Shown one piece after another: positions 1-9,171 of a stretch of 13,842 nt of DNA. Each line of letters starts with the position of its first letter. Position 1 is the first letter of the stretch. The stretch comes from Conidiobolus incongruus B7586 (Eukaryota > Entomophthoromycota > Entomophthoromycetes > Entomophthorales > Conidiobolaceae): contig JNEM01015842.1 of assembly GCA_000697335.1 (NCBI GenBank), positions 1-13,842 on the forward strand, read 5' to 3'. The translations under genes were made by a program, and so were the position numbers. Under the pieces are notes generated by a model. It ran no database searches. It saw only the letters and a program-made list of their open reading frames with translations, and was not told where the DNA came from.

Positions 1-434
1 TTATTGTTAATATATTAAATCATTTGGTGAATATTTTTAAAAGTAAATTAGTTATTTATAATAGTTTTAAAAACTTATATCAGCTTAATTTTTATTTTAA
101 TAATATAAATAATTATCTTTAATTAATATATATTAATAATTTAAAAAAATATTTAATTTATCTTTTTTTGCTAAAATCTACTTTTATATGATAGTTAATT
201 TATTATCAAGTTAATTTTAAAGATTCTTCAAATGTAATATTTATTATAAAAAAACCAACCTTTAAATAATTATAAAAACTTTGAAAAAAATATTATCTAA
301 AAAACAATATAATTAACAAAAAAAAGCTTTTTTATTTTGAATCAAAAATATTTATAAAGATATTAATTAACAAATATATTCAGATAAATTTAATTATATT
401 AAATAACACTAAAGAATAATAAAGCAATAGCCTA
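1..434 (+). mobile_element. Fragment of an older Ty3/gypsy copy (5' internal/gag region)
   Basis: This stretch aligns in direct orientation with about 1136-1578, which lies downstream of the left LTR inside the main retroelement. Matching blocks include the starts (aatatattaaat at 9 and 1144) and the ends (tattaaat at 397 and 1541), with only a few small indels. It is therefore a second copy of the retroelement's 5' internal region, cut off at 434 exactly where the left LTR begins and running out of the window on the left. It is very AT-rich, broken in many places and old. I see no recognisable motif; the gag label rests only on its position after the LTR and leader in the main copy. Confidence 0.7.
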
Positions 435-828
435 TATTAAAAAACTAGTTCTTTAAACTCTTATATATAATTTTTTAAATTTTAATTAACTATTCATTAT
501 ATATATCATTTATACTTTTATAAATAAATGAATTATATAAACTGTATTGAATTATTTAATAAATTTAATTCATTTTCTCCTAATCCTTATTATTCTCTAT
601 CTTTAATATTATTTTTCAGATTAAGACTATATTCTTTTAATATTATAGAATATTGGCATAATCTATTATAGATTTAATATATCAGTGACTTATCTTACTT
701 TGAAGATTAATTAAACTTTGTTTATATTTGCATATTATAATTATATTATAATACTATATTTTATGTTATATTACTTTTATATTAAGTTTTCCTTTATATT
801 ATATTAGTATTTTACTATTATATTTATA
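435..828 (+). repeat. Left LTR of the chromovirus
   Basis: The segment matches 7282-7679 throughout. Shared blocks include ctagttctttaaa near the start, tatattggca in the middle and aatatatcagtgact followed by actttgaag further in. The differences are mostly T here against C in the right copy, so this LTR is the more deaminated of the two. The 3' boundary is set where the match to the right LTR ends; the right copy, less mutated, shows the TGT...ACA termini expected of LTRs. A possible primer-binding site follows immediately. Confidence 0.8.
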
Positions 829-845
829 TGGTCAAAATAATAATA
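829..845 (+). promoter_or_regulatory. Possible tRNA primer-binding site
   Basis: The bases directly after the left LTR read tggtcaaaataa. Primer-binding sites of LTR retrotransposons usually start with TGG, complementary to the CCA end of a tRNA, at this position. The rest is too mutated to name the tRNA, so only position and the first three bases support the call. Confidence 0.35.
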
Positions 846-1135
846 TTATTAAAAACTTTTTAGAAATTAATTATTATTTATATTAATTTTATTTATTATT
901 AATCTAAATTTTTTTTATAACCTATTTTATTGATATTTAACATTATATATAATATTACTATTAAAAAAGGAAATATTTTTATATTTTTTTAATAAAGATG
1001 GTAATTTAATTATAAAATGAGTTTAAGACTTTAATCCTTATCAATTTACTACCCTCTAAGAAACTTATATTAAATAACTTTTAATTAAAAAAAATATAAC
1101 TTAAAAAGCTTAAATATAATAAACCAGCTATTTTA
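829..1135 (+). other. Retroelement leader, no coding signal
   Basis: About 300 bases between the left LTR and the internal repeat that also occurs at 1-434. It occupies the place of the untranslated leader upstream of gag. No open frame, motif or secondary repeat is recognisable, and it is strongly AT-rich. Confidence 0.5.
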
Positions 1136-1692
1136 ATATTATTAATATATTAAATTATTTATTTAATATTCTTAAAGACAAATTAACCATTTATAATAAT
1201 CTCAAAAACTTTTACAAGCTTGAAAAATATTTTAAAAATATAATGAATTACCTTAATTTAATTCTTAATAAAGATTTAAAGAATATCTAAATTAATCACT
1301 TCTTTTTTAGAAAAATTTATTTATACTTAGTATTTAATTTATTATAAGCTTAATCCTAAAGAATCTTCAAGGGGTTAACTTGTTACAAGAATATAAACCT
1401 TTAAACAATTAAAAAAGCTTTTAAAGAAAGGTATTTATCAAAAAATTAAGTTTGATTAATAAAAGAAAAGATTTTTTAACTTGAATAAAAAACTTTTATT
1501 AGATAATAAATTAAGAATTTTAATTAGATATATTTAAATATATTAAATATTATTAAAGAAAAATACATCCACAAGTTATTATAATGTTTTAATCTCTAAA
1601 TAAAACCCTAATTAATTAATAATAAAAATGTGATAATATATATTTTTTAACATTTATGATATAGTAATTATAATTAATGATATTCTTTACTT
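1136..1692 (+). pseudogene. gag-region remnant, 5' part
   Basis: This lies between the leader and the Tc1 inserted at 1693-1694, in the place of gag. The first 440 bases are repeated at 1-434, which shows it belongs to a multicopy element. Short protein-like stretches can be read on the plus strand, but I recognise no capsid motif, so the gag label is positional. It is broken in many places. The region resumes after the inserted Tc1 at 3266. Confidence 0.45.
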
Positions 1693-1694
1693 TA

Positions 1695-1900
1695 CACTAA
1701 CTTGCAAAAATAAGTCATAAAATCAAAATTACTTAAATATTTACTTATATCTTAAACAATTCCTAATTAAATAAATTTATATTAAAATATATTATTTAAC
1801 TATATTAATTGATTATAACTAACTATATTTGATTATATTATATTAGCTATTAGTTAATATATCAAAACCTAAAGTTTAACCAAGGTGAGTTATAAATTTA
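1695..1900 (+). repeat. Left terminal inverted repeat of Tc1 copy 1 (IR/DR type)
   Basis: About 206 bp long and pairs with 3058-3263 in inverted orientation. It holds two direct boxes: an outer one near 1709 (aataagtcataaaat) and an inner one at 1884-1900 (ggtgagttataaattta). Two such boxes per terminal repeat is the layout known as IR/DR. The inner box marks the inner limit of the recognisable inverted repeat. Confidence 0.75.
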
Positions 1901-2017
1901 TAGGTTTATAAGTTAAAGGGGTATAAATAACAAAACTTATATATATCTTTTTTTTTCTTTTGTTGTATTATATATATTTTAAAACTATTAAGCTAATTTT
2001 TAAAAATTAATATTATA

Positions 2018-3033
2018 ATGCCTAAATCTCTCTGTAAAAAAGTTCACTTATATATTAATTAACTTCATAATGAAAATAAAATTAACTTGTGAGATTGTTA
2101 GAATTACTAATGCTAGTTAATCAACTATAGTTAGGGTTATTAAAAACAATGCTAAAAAAACATTTAAATTAAAACTTAAGCATACTAAAATTATAGATAA
2201 ACATGATAAAAAGTATATTTATAGATTAGTTAATACAGGTAGGTATAATATTACTATAGAAGTACAATAAGAGTGACAAGACTATACAAGAATATTATTT
2301 AGTACTGATACTATTATATATGTTTTATATTAGAATAGACACCACTCACACCTCAAGAAAAAACACCCCCAACTATAGAAGTCTCACTATAAAGTTAGGT
2401 AAGAGTTTAAATGTCAATACTAAAGTTAAACTAAAACTAACTAGAGTAAAGTTATTTAGTCTAATGAAACAAAGATATATTTTAATAGATTTAATAGAAA
2501 AGCTAGATGTTTTAAAAAGATAAAGAATTACTTTATAACCATTATGTTATTATAACCTAAAAATATAATAGTGGGTTAATTATAATTTAGGGATATATGT
2601 TATCTTTAGGTGTAGGTTATCTTGATAAGGTTAATAGGGGAATTAATGCTGAGATATACTAAAATATTCTAAACAATAAATTGAAAAAAAATATTAAGTG
2701 GTATAGATTAAAAAAATCAAATATATTTTCTAACAATATAATACACTTTGCTATATTATAAATTCTACTATTAAATAGCTTAAAAATAACAAAAAAACTA
2801 TTATGAAATAGACTCTTTAATCTCCTAATCTTAACCTAATTGAATATCTTTGGAATTAACTAAAATAATCAATTAAAGCTTTCCCTCCAGCAAAAAATTT
2901 AAATCAACTTTAAAAGTATATTCAAGAAGCTTAGAATAATATTAGTCTTGTTTAATATAAGAAGCTAGTAGACTCTATACCACACAAACTTAAAGAAGTT
3001 AGAAAAGCAAAAGATAGATATACTAGATATTAA
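2018..3033 (+). pseudogene. Tc1-family transposase (DD34E), copy 1, broken
   Basis: Aligns end to end with the copy 3 transposase (11732-12748) and keeps an ATG start (MPKSL) at 2018. An N-terminal DNA-binding region is followed by the Tc1 block LKKKHP near 2345-2362 and the catalytic core. The first catalytic position, in the S-x-E-T-K block, is AAT (Asn) at 2463-2465 instead of Asp. The second Asp block near 2738 reads TAT in place of GAT. The Glu block NLIEYLW is kept near 2832-2852. The gene has many in-frame stops, mostly at Trp and Gln positions, and at least one single-base indel near 2075 relative to copy 3. The product would have cut and pasted the element; this copy is inactive. An open stretch of 67 codons at 2320-2523 is in the wrong frame and is not a gene. 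Confidence 0.88.
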
Positions 3034-3057
3034 TTTTTCAATCAATACTAAAACTTG

Positions 3058-3263
3058 CAAATTTATAACTTATCTTAAGTATACTTTTAATGTCAATATA
3101 TCAATTAATAATTAATTTAATTTAACTATATATATTATATTATAAATAAAATTATATATTAATTACATAGTTTAATATAAGTTTATTTAAATTAGTATTG
3201 ATTAAGATATTAATAGAAATATATATATTTTTTAATTTTATAACTTACTTTAACAAGCTAGTA
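3058..3263 (-). repeat. Right terminal inverted repeat of Tc1 copy 1 (IR/DR type)
   Basis: Reverse complement of 1695-1900 with mismatches. The inner box (aaatttataacttatctta) lies at about 3059-3077 and the outer box (ttttataacttactt) near 3236-3250, ending at gctagta and the TA duplication. The spacing of inner and outer boxes is the same as on the left side. Confidence 0.75.
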
Positions 3264-3265
3264 TA

Positions 3266-4479
3266 TATATAAAACTTTTTATCTTAAGATTTAATCATTA
3301 AAGATTTACTTTAACCTACTTAAATCTCAAATAATAAATGTTTCTACTTTAAAGCTTTATAAGAAAAGTATATTGAAGAAGCTAAAGTTTATTTAAAATT
3401 ATATAAAAATTATTATTGTTAAAAAAGTTAGGTCAATTATCAAATTAATAAATATCATTTATAAAAACAACTTCTGTTTAATTCTCAATAATTTTAATTT
3501 ATTAATTATCAATCAAACTTGAATAATATTAAAATAATCTTAAAATCACCTCTTTTACAATTATTTAACAGGATTTAATTTAATTCATAAAAGTTCTAAA
3601 AAACTAATAGTTTTATTAATTTAATTTAATATATATGAAAGAGATCTTATTAATTAAACTATTAGAAACTAAAAATATTCTATTAACTAATTTATCTTAT
3701 GATTCTTTACTTTTAACTATTACTCAATTTGTTTGTTTTAACTAAATATTTTATAAACATACTTGTTAATGTTTTAATTATCTTTAGTTATTTTAGTTAT
3801 ATTATATCTATTTTTATTATTATAAAATTATCTTTACATATTTAAAAAATAGCTTAATAATTAAATATACCAATAATTTAATAGAATAAGTAATTAATAT
3901 TATATTTAAATACTTATCATTATTTCTGAATTATTTTTAATATTTTAAATATTTTAAATATTTAATTAAATTCATTGGTTATGATTTTGAATTAAATCAA
4001 TATCTATTTAAATATTATAACCTTTTATTTATAAGTATTACTCTAAAAAATTATAAATTTATTTTTTAATATTCTAAAAGAAATTAATATAGTTAATCTC
4101 AAAAAATTTATATTACTTTATTATATAACTATTAAATACTATACCTAATATTAAATTTATAATTATATCAAATAATTTTAATATTATAACTAATAAATAA
4201 TATAAAAAACTAATTAAAAACCTTAATAATTTATCAGGATATATATTTATTTATTATTTATCTATTAATAATTTATCTGTTGATTTTAATAAAGTTATAT
4301 TTAATAACCATTTTTTATATAATATCATAATTTAATTTATTAAAGTTTTTGAACTTATAAGTGAATTATCTCTTAAATATAATATTAAACACAAAATTAA
4401 ATTTCTCTTAAGAATATAATTATATTTAAAACTTACTTACTGTTTATCAATTAAATAATATTATACTTTAAAGAAGAAG
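3266..4479 (+). pseudogene. gag 3' part and protease region of the chromovirus, broken
   Basis: This is the sequence between the Tc1 insertion and the first recognisable reverse transcriptase block. In Ty3/gypsy elements it should hold the end of gag, a zinc knuckle and the aspartic protease. A Y-D-S block followed by TQFV at about 3698-3735 could be the protease active-site region, but this is weak. The rest is AT-rich, broken in many places and not assignable by eye. Confidence 0.45.
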
Positions 4480-4890
4480 TCTAGAAATATTATAAAATAA
4501 ATATACTAAACCTTTTTTTTATTATAAAAATCTATTATTCTCTTTATATAAAAAGTTAATATAATTAAAGATTATATGTCAATAACTATGTTTTAAAATT
4601 TAAAATTATTAAGTATAAAACTTTATTACTTAACTTATATAATATTAAAGATAAATTACTTAAATCAATTATATTGGCTAAACTAAATATTAAAAATAAT
4701 TATCATTATATTAATATTAAAAAAAATTTATTCTTATTTATTTTTAATATTTTATTAAGTCATAATAAATTTACTATTATAAACTTTGGTATATGTAATA
4801 CATTTATAATTTTCACATAATTTATCAATTCCCTTTTTAATCTTATCTTTAGTAATTTTATTAACACTTAATGATATCTTAATCCATTTA
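4480..4890 (+). pseudogene. Reverse transcriptase domain of the chromovirus, broken
   Basis: Plus-strand translation shows the Ty3/gypsy reverse transcriptase landmarks in order. The SSPAG-APILFVKK-like block falls near 4478-4560. The block corresponding to kLDLrgAYnliRI is read at about 4675-4720 (AKLNIKNNYHYINI). The block corresponding to MPFGLTNAPATFQ is at about 4770-4815 (INFGICNTFIIF). The box corresponding to YLDDIL sits at 4861-4881. The enzyme copies element RNA into DNA within virus-like particles. The domain is broken and old. Confidence 0.8.
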
Positions 4891-5129
4891 AAAATTAAAG
4901 AAAAATATATTAAATATGTTAATTAAATTATACAAATTATTAAAGAATATAAATTATCTTTGAAACTATTAAAATATATTTTTAATGCTTTTTTCTTCTT
5001 CTTTTATAGTTATATTGTTTTTTCTTAAGAGATTAACAATAATTTAATTAAACTTAATTGTGTAAAAGCATTTATTATACTTATGAACAAAGATTAACTT
5101 ATATTTATACTTAAATTATTAAATTACTT

Positions 5130-5450
5130 TAAAGATTTCATTGATTTTTTTATTGAACTTATAACTCCTTTAACTAACCTTTTGAGGAAAGACACTTTTT
5201 TTGATTAAACCCTATTATATACTTTTTATATAAATACTTTGATTTTCTATATTATTAACTATTTTACTGTATTATTTTTTGATTTTAAATCTCTTATTAT
5301 TACTTTTACCAACTTTAATTCTTTTATAATTAATAAATAGTTAATTTAATTTAAATTTAATTTATACTCTACTTTTTAAATATAAGATAAAATAATATAT
5401 AAAGGAGAATAAGTTGAGTTTAACTTTACAAATATTACCTTAAAGCTATT
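5130..5450 (+). pseudogene. RNase H domain of the chromovirus, broken
   Basis: Downstream of the reverse transcriptase, plus-strand translation gives LRKDTFFD near 5182-5205, matching the LL-KKD-x-F-W block. It is followed near 5265-5330 by VLFFDFKSLIITFTNFNSF, matching the PiL-x-FD...tDASd block at the start of Ty3/gypsy RNase H. Position and order fit. Broken; the C-terminal half is not recognisable. Confidence 0.65.
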
Positions 5451-5899
5451 TATATTCTAGTTAAAAAAATAAAACTAGTTTAAATAAAATATCTATTTGA
5501 TAAATAAAAACTCTTTATTTTAGTAGAAATAATTAAAAATCATTTATATTTCTCCTAATCTTTTCTTAACACTTATAAATCACAAATCACCTATCTACTT
5601 AAATATTTAAAAGTATTTATCAAAAAAATAAGTTAAATAGATTAAAGCTATTTAAGCTTATCATTTTTTATCTAATATCTCTTAAGTTAATAAAATGATA
5701 TTATAAATACTTTGTTGAAAAATTTTGTATATTTATTTTTTTATTTGAATTATAAAAACCAAGCAAATATTAACTTAATAGTTATTAATCAATAAAATGA
5801 AGAATATATTAAATTAATTTAAAAATTACTACTAAATAATAATTTCTTTATTTTAGTTAAGAAAGAACACTAAACTAATAAAAAACTAATAAAAATATG

Positions 5900-6900
5900 T
5901 TAAAAAATTTAAAATAATTAATAGCTTATTATATTTTAATAATTGTTCATATATCTTTAATATTCTTAAAATTTAATAAGTAACATTTAATAAATGCTAT
6001 AATTTATTAATTAGAAATCATGAAAACTAATTAAAAATTATTAAAACAATTAAAACAAAATATTTCTAGCATTTTTTAATTAAATTAATTTAGAAATACA
6101 CTAATACTTAAAAAATATTCTAAAAAATTAAATATAATACCTAAAATATTATAAACTTATTCCCTTATAAATCCCTAATAATCCTTAATCATAAATTTAA
6201 CTTAATTTTATAAATATTCTTAAATCAACAATTAGTTATAATAACTTAATAATTATAATTGATTTATTTTTTAATTATACTTATTTTATTCTATATTTTA
6301 AAACTTTTAAAATTAAAGAAATTATATAATTGTTTTTTAATCTTTTTACCTATTATAAAATTTTACAAAATATTATATCTAATAGAGATATATAATTCAA
6401 CTTCTAATTCTAAAAATCATTATCTTCTTGCTTTATAATTAATTTAGGTATATCTATTATTAATTATTATTAAATTAATAAACTTATTGAAAAAATCATT
6501 AAAACCTTAAAATAAATGATTAAAGCTTATATTAATACTAATTAGTTAAATTAAAATAATTATCTATTAACTTTAATATTTATTAAACACTTTTATCAAC
6601 AAATCAACAGGTTTTAACCTTTATTTTATTAATTATAGTAAACATCTTAATTTAATAATTACTCTAAAATTTTAAATTAATTTACCTTTAAATATTGTTG
6701 AATTTTAATTTAATATTAAGTATATTAATTCCCTTGTTAAATTTAACTTAGAAAAAAATTAATAGATTATAAAATAATAATTTCTAAAATTATTTAGAAA
6801 TCCTCATAAATATAAAATTAATATGTTTATATACTTAGAATAACCTACCCTCAAACCTACCATACTTAAATCTAGCTTAAATCCAAAATACTTACTATTA
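5900..6900 (+). pseudogene. Integrase domain of the chromovirus, broken
   Basis: The core is readable on the plus strand from about 6310. A block KIL-QNIIS-x-RDI at about 6351-6392 corresponds to the family's GLPxxIvSDRGxQF. A block INKLIEKIIKTLK at about 6474-6513 corresponds to the GQTERvNq helix with the catalytic glutamate at 6489-6491. The number of codons between the second acidic position and that Glu matches a DD35E integrase. The N-terminal zinc-binding part should lie in 5900-6230 but I could not resolve it. The enzyme inserts the DNA copy into the genome. Broken and old. Confidence 0.75.
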
Positions 6901-7110
6901 TATTACAATCCTTATAAGATTTAATTTATTAATTTAAATTTTGAAAATATTATTTTAGAATTATCTTTAATTTTGAGGATTAACTTTACCTTTTATATAT
7001 TTAATATCAAACCTTATTTTAAAGATTTAATATTTTTTTTCATTGATTAAAAGTTTTAAAACCAAATTTAGTTATTAATTAATAACAAAAATACTATATT
7101 AATTACATAA

Positions 7111-7260
7111 TTAAGTCTAAATCTATTAGGAATAAGCTTTATTTTTATATAAAATGGATGGGTTATCCTATTCAAAAAGCTACATAGGAACCCCTAGAAA
7201 ATATTAACAATACTTTAACCTATTATACCTATTTACAAAAATCTAAAGAGTGTGTCTCCT
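7111..7260 (+). pseudogene. Chromodomain at the integrase C-terminus, broken
   Basis: Plus-strand translation reads YFYIKWMGYPIQKAT at 7140-7184 and then EPLENINNT at 7188-7214. This matches the chromodomain signature vKWkGy...tWEP-eNl. A basic tail (SKKPTKRVLRD) runs up to the right LTR. In chromoviruses this module binds modified histones and directs integration into heterochromatin, which fits the element-packed context. This end of the element is less AT-rich than the rest. Confidence 0.85.
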
Positions 7261-7274
7261 CTAAGAAACCTACT

Positions 7275-7281
7275 AAGAGAG
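7275..7281 (+). promoter_or_regulatory. Possible polypurine tract
   Basis: A short purine run, aagagag, sits immediately before the right LTR, where Ty3/gypsy elements prime plus-strand synthesis. It is short and supported mainly by position. Confidence 0.4.
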
Positions 7282-7679
7282 TGTTAAGAGACTAGTTCTT
7301 TAAATTCTTATATATACTTTTATATAATTCAATTAACTATAAATTATATGATTAATTTATACTTATATAATTAAATTCATTTTATAAATAACACTGAATT
7401 ATCTAATAAATTAGGTTTTTCTTTTCCTCTGAACTTTTACTATTTCTTATTTTTATACTACTTTTAAAATTAAAACTACTTCCAATTAATATTAGAGTAT
7501 ATTGGCAATACCTAATATAAATCTTAATATATCAGTGACTCATCCTACTTTGAAGCTTAATTAAACTTTGTTTACACTTGCACACTACAGCCACATTATA
7601 TTACCATATTCTACACCACATTACTTTTATATTAAGTCTTCCTCTACACTATATTGGTTTAACTACCATTACACTTACA
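7282..7679 (+). repeat. Right LTR of the chromovirus
   Basis: 398 bp, starting tgttaagagactagttc and ending attacacttaca, so it has TGT...ACA termini. It matches 435-828. It keeps many C residues that are T in the left LTR. Directly after the final base the sequence is the interior of a Tc1 transposase gene, not the sequence that precedes the left LTR. A 63-codon open stretch at 7568-7759 crosses from this LTR into the Tc1 and is chance, not a gene. Confidence 0.85.
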
Positions 7680-8452
7680 ATTATAAAAGTATTAATAAAT
7701 TATATAACTATATAAGTATATTAATTAGTATTAAAATTATTATTTATATTTTATATTAAAGTATACATTATTTATATTTGAAGAAAAAACACCAGTAATT
7801 ATAAAATATTTATTATATGGTTAAACAAAGTTTCAAATGTCACAATTAAAGTTAAACTAGAATTAATTATAAGAAGGTATTTAGTTTGATAAAATAAATA
7901 TATATTTAAATAAATTTATCAGAAAATTTAAATATTTTAAATAAAGTAAAAAATTACTTTATAAGCATTATATTATTATAACCCAAAAATACAATAATAA
8001 GTTAATTATTATTTATAGATTTATAATATCTTTAAATATAAGATGTCTTTATAAGATAAATAAAAGAACTAATAATATTATATATTAAAGTATTTTACAA
8101 AATAAATTAAAATATATTATTAAATAATATAAATTAAATAAATTAAATATTATTTTCTAAAAAGATAATAACATTTGCTATATTAAAAAGTTTTTATTAA
8201 ATAACTCAAAAGTAAAAAAATAACTATTATATTAAAATCTCTTATATTTCTTAATTTTAATCCAATTAAATATTTTTAAGGTTAAATAAAGAAATTAATT
8301 AAAGTTTTCCTGATAATACAATAATTAAATCAAATTTAATAATATATTTAAGATAATTTCAATAATATTGATTTTGCTTAATAAAAAAACTTAATTGACT
8401 TTATATTCTACAAACTTAATGAGGTTAAAAAACATAAAGTAAGTATGTTAAG
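7680..8452 (+). pseudogene. Tc1-family transposase, copy 2, 3' two-thirds, broken
   Basis: Matches the copy 3 transposase from about codon 79 to the end, including the blocks around gaagaaaaaacacc (7780-7793), the first catalytic block (7882-7895) and the C-terminal helix. Notably the first catalytic Asp codon is still GAT at 7888-7890, where copies 1 and 3 have AAT; the following Glu codon has become AAA. There are many stops and several small indels relative to copy 3. Confidence 0.75.
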
Positions 8453-8690
8453 TATCAATTTTTCTATTATTAATAAATCCTACAAATTTATAAATTATTT
8501 TAAATATATTTTTAGGTTAAATATATAAATTAATAATTAATTTTATTTAGCACTATATATTATATTATAAATAAAAAATATTTATCAATTATATATTTTA
8601 ATATAAGTTTATTTAAATTAAAATCAAATAAGATATAAAATGAAAAATTTATATTGTTAATTTTATGACTCACTTTCATAGACTATTATA
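7680..8690 (+). mobile_element. Tc1-like transposon, copy 2, 5'-truncated
   Basis: Collinear with copies 1 and 3 from base 7680, which corresponds to 11966 in copy 3 (about 564 bases into the element), through to the right terminal repeat. That repeat ends at 8688, before TA at 8689-8690. The right end (tgactcactttcatagactatta) matches the outer box and tip of the other copies. The missing left 560 bases are not found before the left LTR or elsewhere in the window. It is more decayed than copies 1 and 3. The break falls exactly at the end of the chromovirus LTR, so an LTR element inserted in this Tc1 at some point. Confidence 0.85.
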
Positions 8691-9171
8691 TAGTTAATTT
8701 GAAATTAAAATTAATTAGAATTTATTATATAAGGAATTAATTATAAATTATTAATATTTAATAAGTTATTTTTATAGGATAATATATATATTAAGTAAAG
8801 AATAATTATTATTTTATATAATACCTTAGTATTAGGACTTAAAATAATTAAATTAGTTAATATAAATGTAAATTATAATTTCAAAATTTATTTATAGGAT
8901 TATAATAGGAATAGTTTATAAGCACTTGGTTTATTTTAATTAAAAAGTATAATAATTGTTTTTCATAATATGATAAAAATAAATAAATTTAAAAAGAAAT
9001 CAATTAAACTTTTTATTATATGATAAATAAAAAAAATTAAATATATAAATTAGTTTGGTAAGTATATAATATTAAATTAATTCAATATAGTTTTATAAAA
9101 CTAAATATATTATTAAATATATCAAATTTTTAAAATTAATTCCAAAATAATATTAATTTGTAATTTAAATA
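8691..9171. other. Unassigned AT-rich DNA between Tc1 copy 2 and mariner
   Basis: About 480 bases with no open frame, no terminal repeat and no visible match to the other elements in the window. Two short similar strings, tttttataggata near 8770 and tttataggattataatagg near 8890, are the only internal structure I noticed. It may be decayed host sequence or an older unrecognisable element. Confidence 0.4.

Larger units (their letters stand above)
1693..3265 (+). mobile_element. Tc1-like DNA transposon, copy 1, full length with TA target duplication
   Basis: The element body is 1695-3263 (1569 bp) and is flanked by TA at 1693-1694 and 3264-3265, the target duplication typical of the Tc1/mariner superfamily. 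The left end reads cactaacttgcaaaaataag and the right end is its imperfect reverse complement. It encodes a dead transposase on the plus strand (2018-3033). It is inserted in the gag region of the chromovirus. Its G+C content is higher than that of the retroelement sequence on either side, so it probably arrived after that sequence had already been mutated. Copy 3 at 11403-12977 is the closest relative in the window. Confidence 0.93.
435..7679 (+). mobile_element. Ty3/gypsy chromovirus LTR retrotransposon, broken
   Basis: Two similar segments, 435-828 and 7282-7679, lie in direct orientation and enclose pol-like sequence in the order reverse transcriptase, RNase H, integrase, chromodomain. 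That order is diagnostic of Ty3/gypsy, and the terminal chromodomain places it among the chromoviruses, which are common in fungi. Subtracting the Tc1 inserted at 1695-3263 gives an element of about 5.7 kb, normal for fungal chromoviruses. It is a fossil: all reading frames are interrupted many times, consistent with heavy RIP. The 3' end (chromodomain and right LTR) is visibly less AT-rich than the rest. The sequences outside the two LTRs are unrelated to each other and no target duplication is visible, so the two ends may not come from one insertion event. Confidence 0.85.

Noticed and set aside
2320-2523. 67-codon open reading frame
   Set aside because: It lies inside the Tc1 copy 1 transposase in a different frame; the frame that aligns with copy 3 and carries the Tc1 motifs is another one. 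Chance shadow.
3410-3445. Gag zinc-knuckle-like string
   Set aside because: A Cys and a K-x-G pattern occur at the right place between gag and protease, but the full Cys-Cys-His-Cys spacing could not be read with confidence.
7568-7759. 63-codon open reading frame
   Set aside because: It starts in the right LTR and ends inside the truncated Tc1, so it spans a junction between two elements and cannot be an old gene. Composition is just the local Tyr/Ile/Leu-rich A/T translation.
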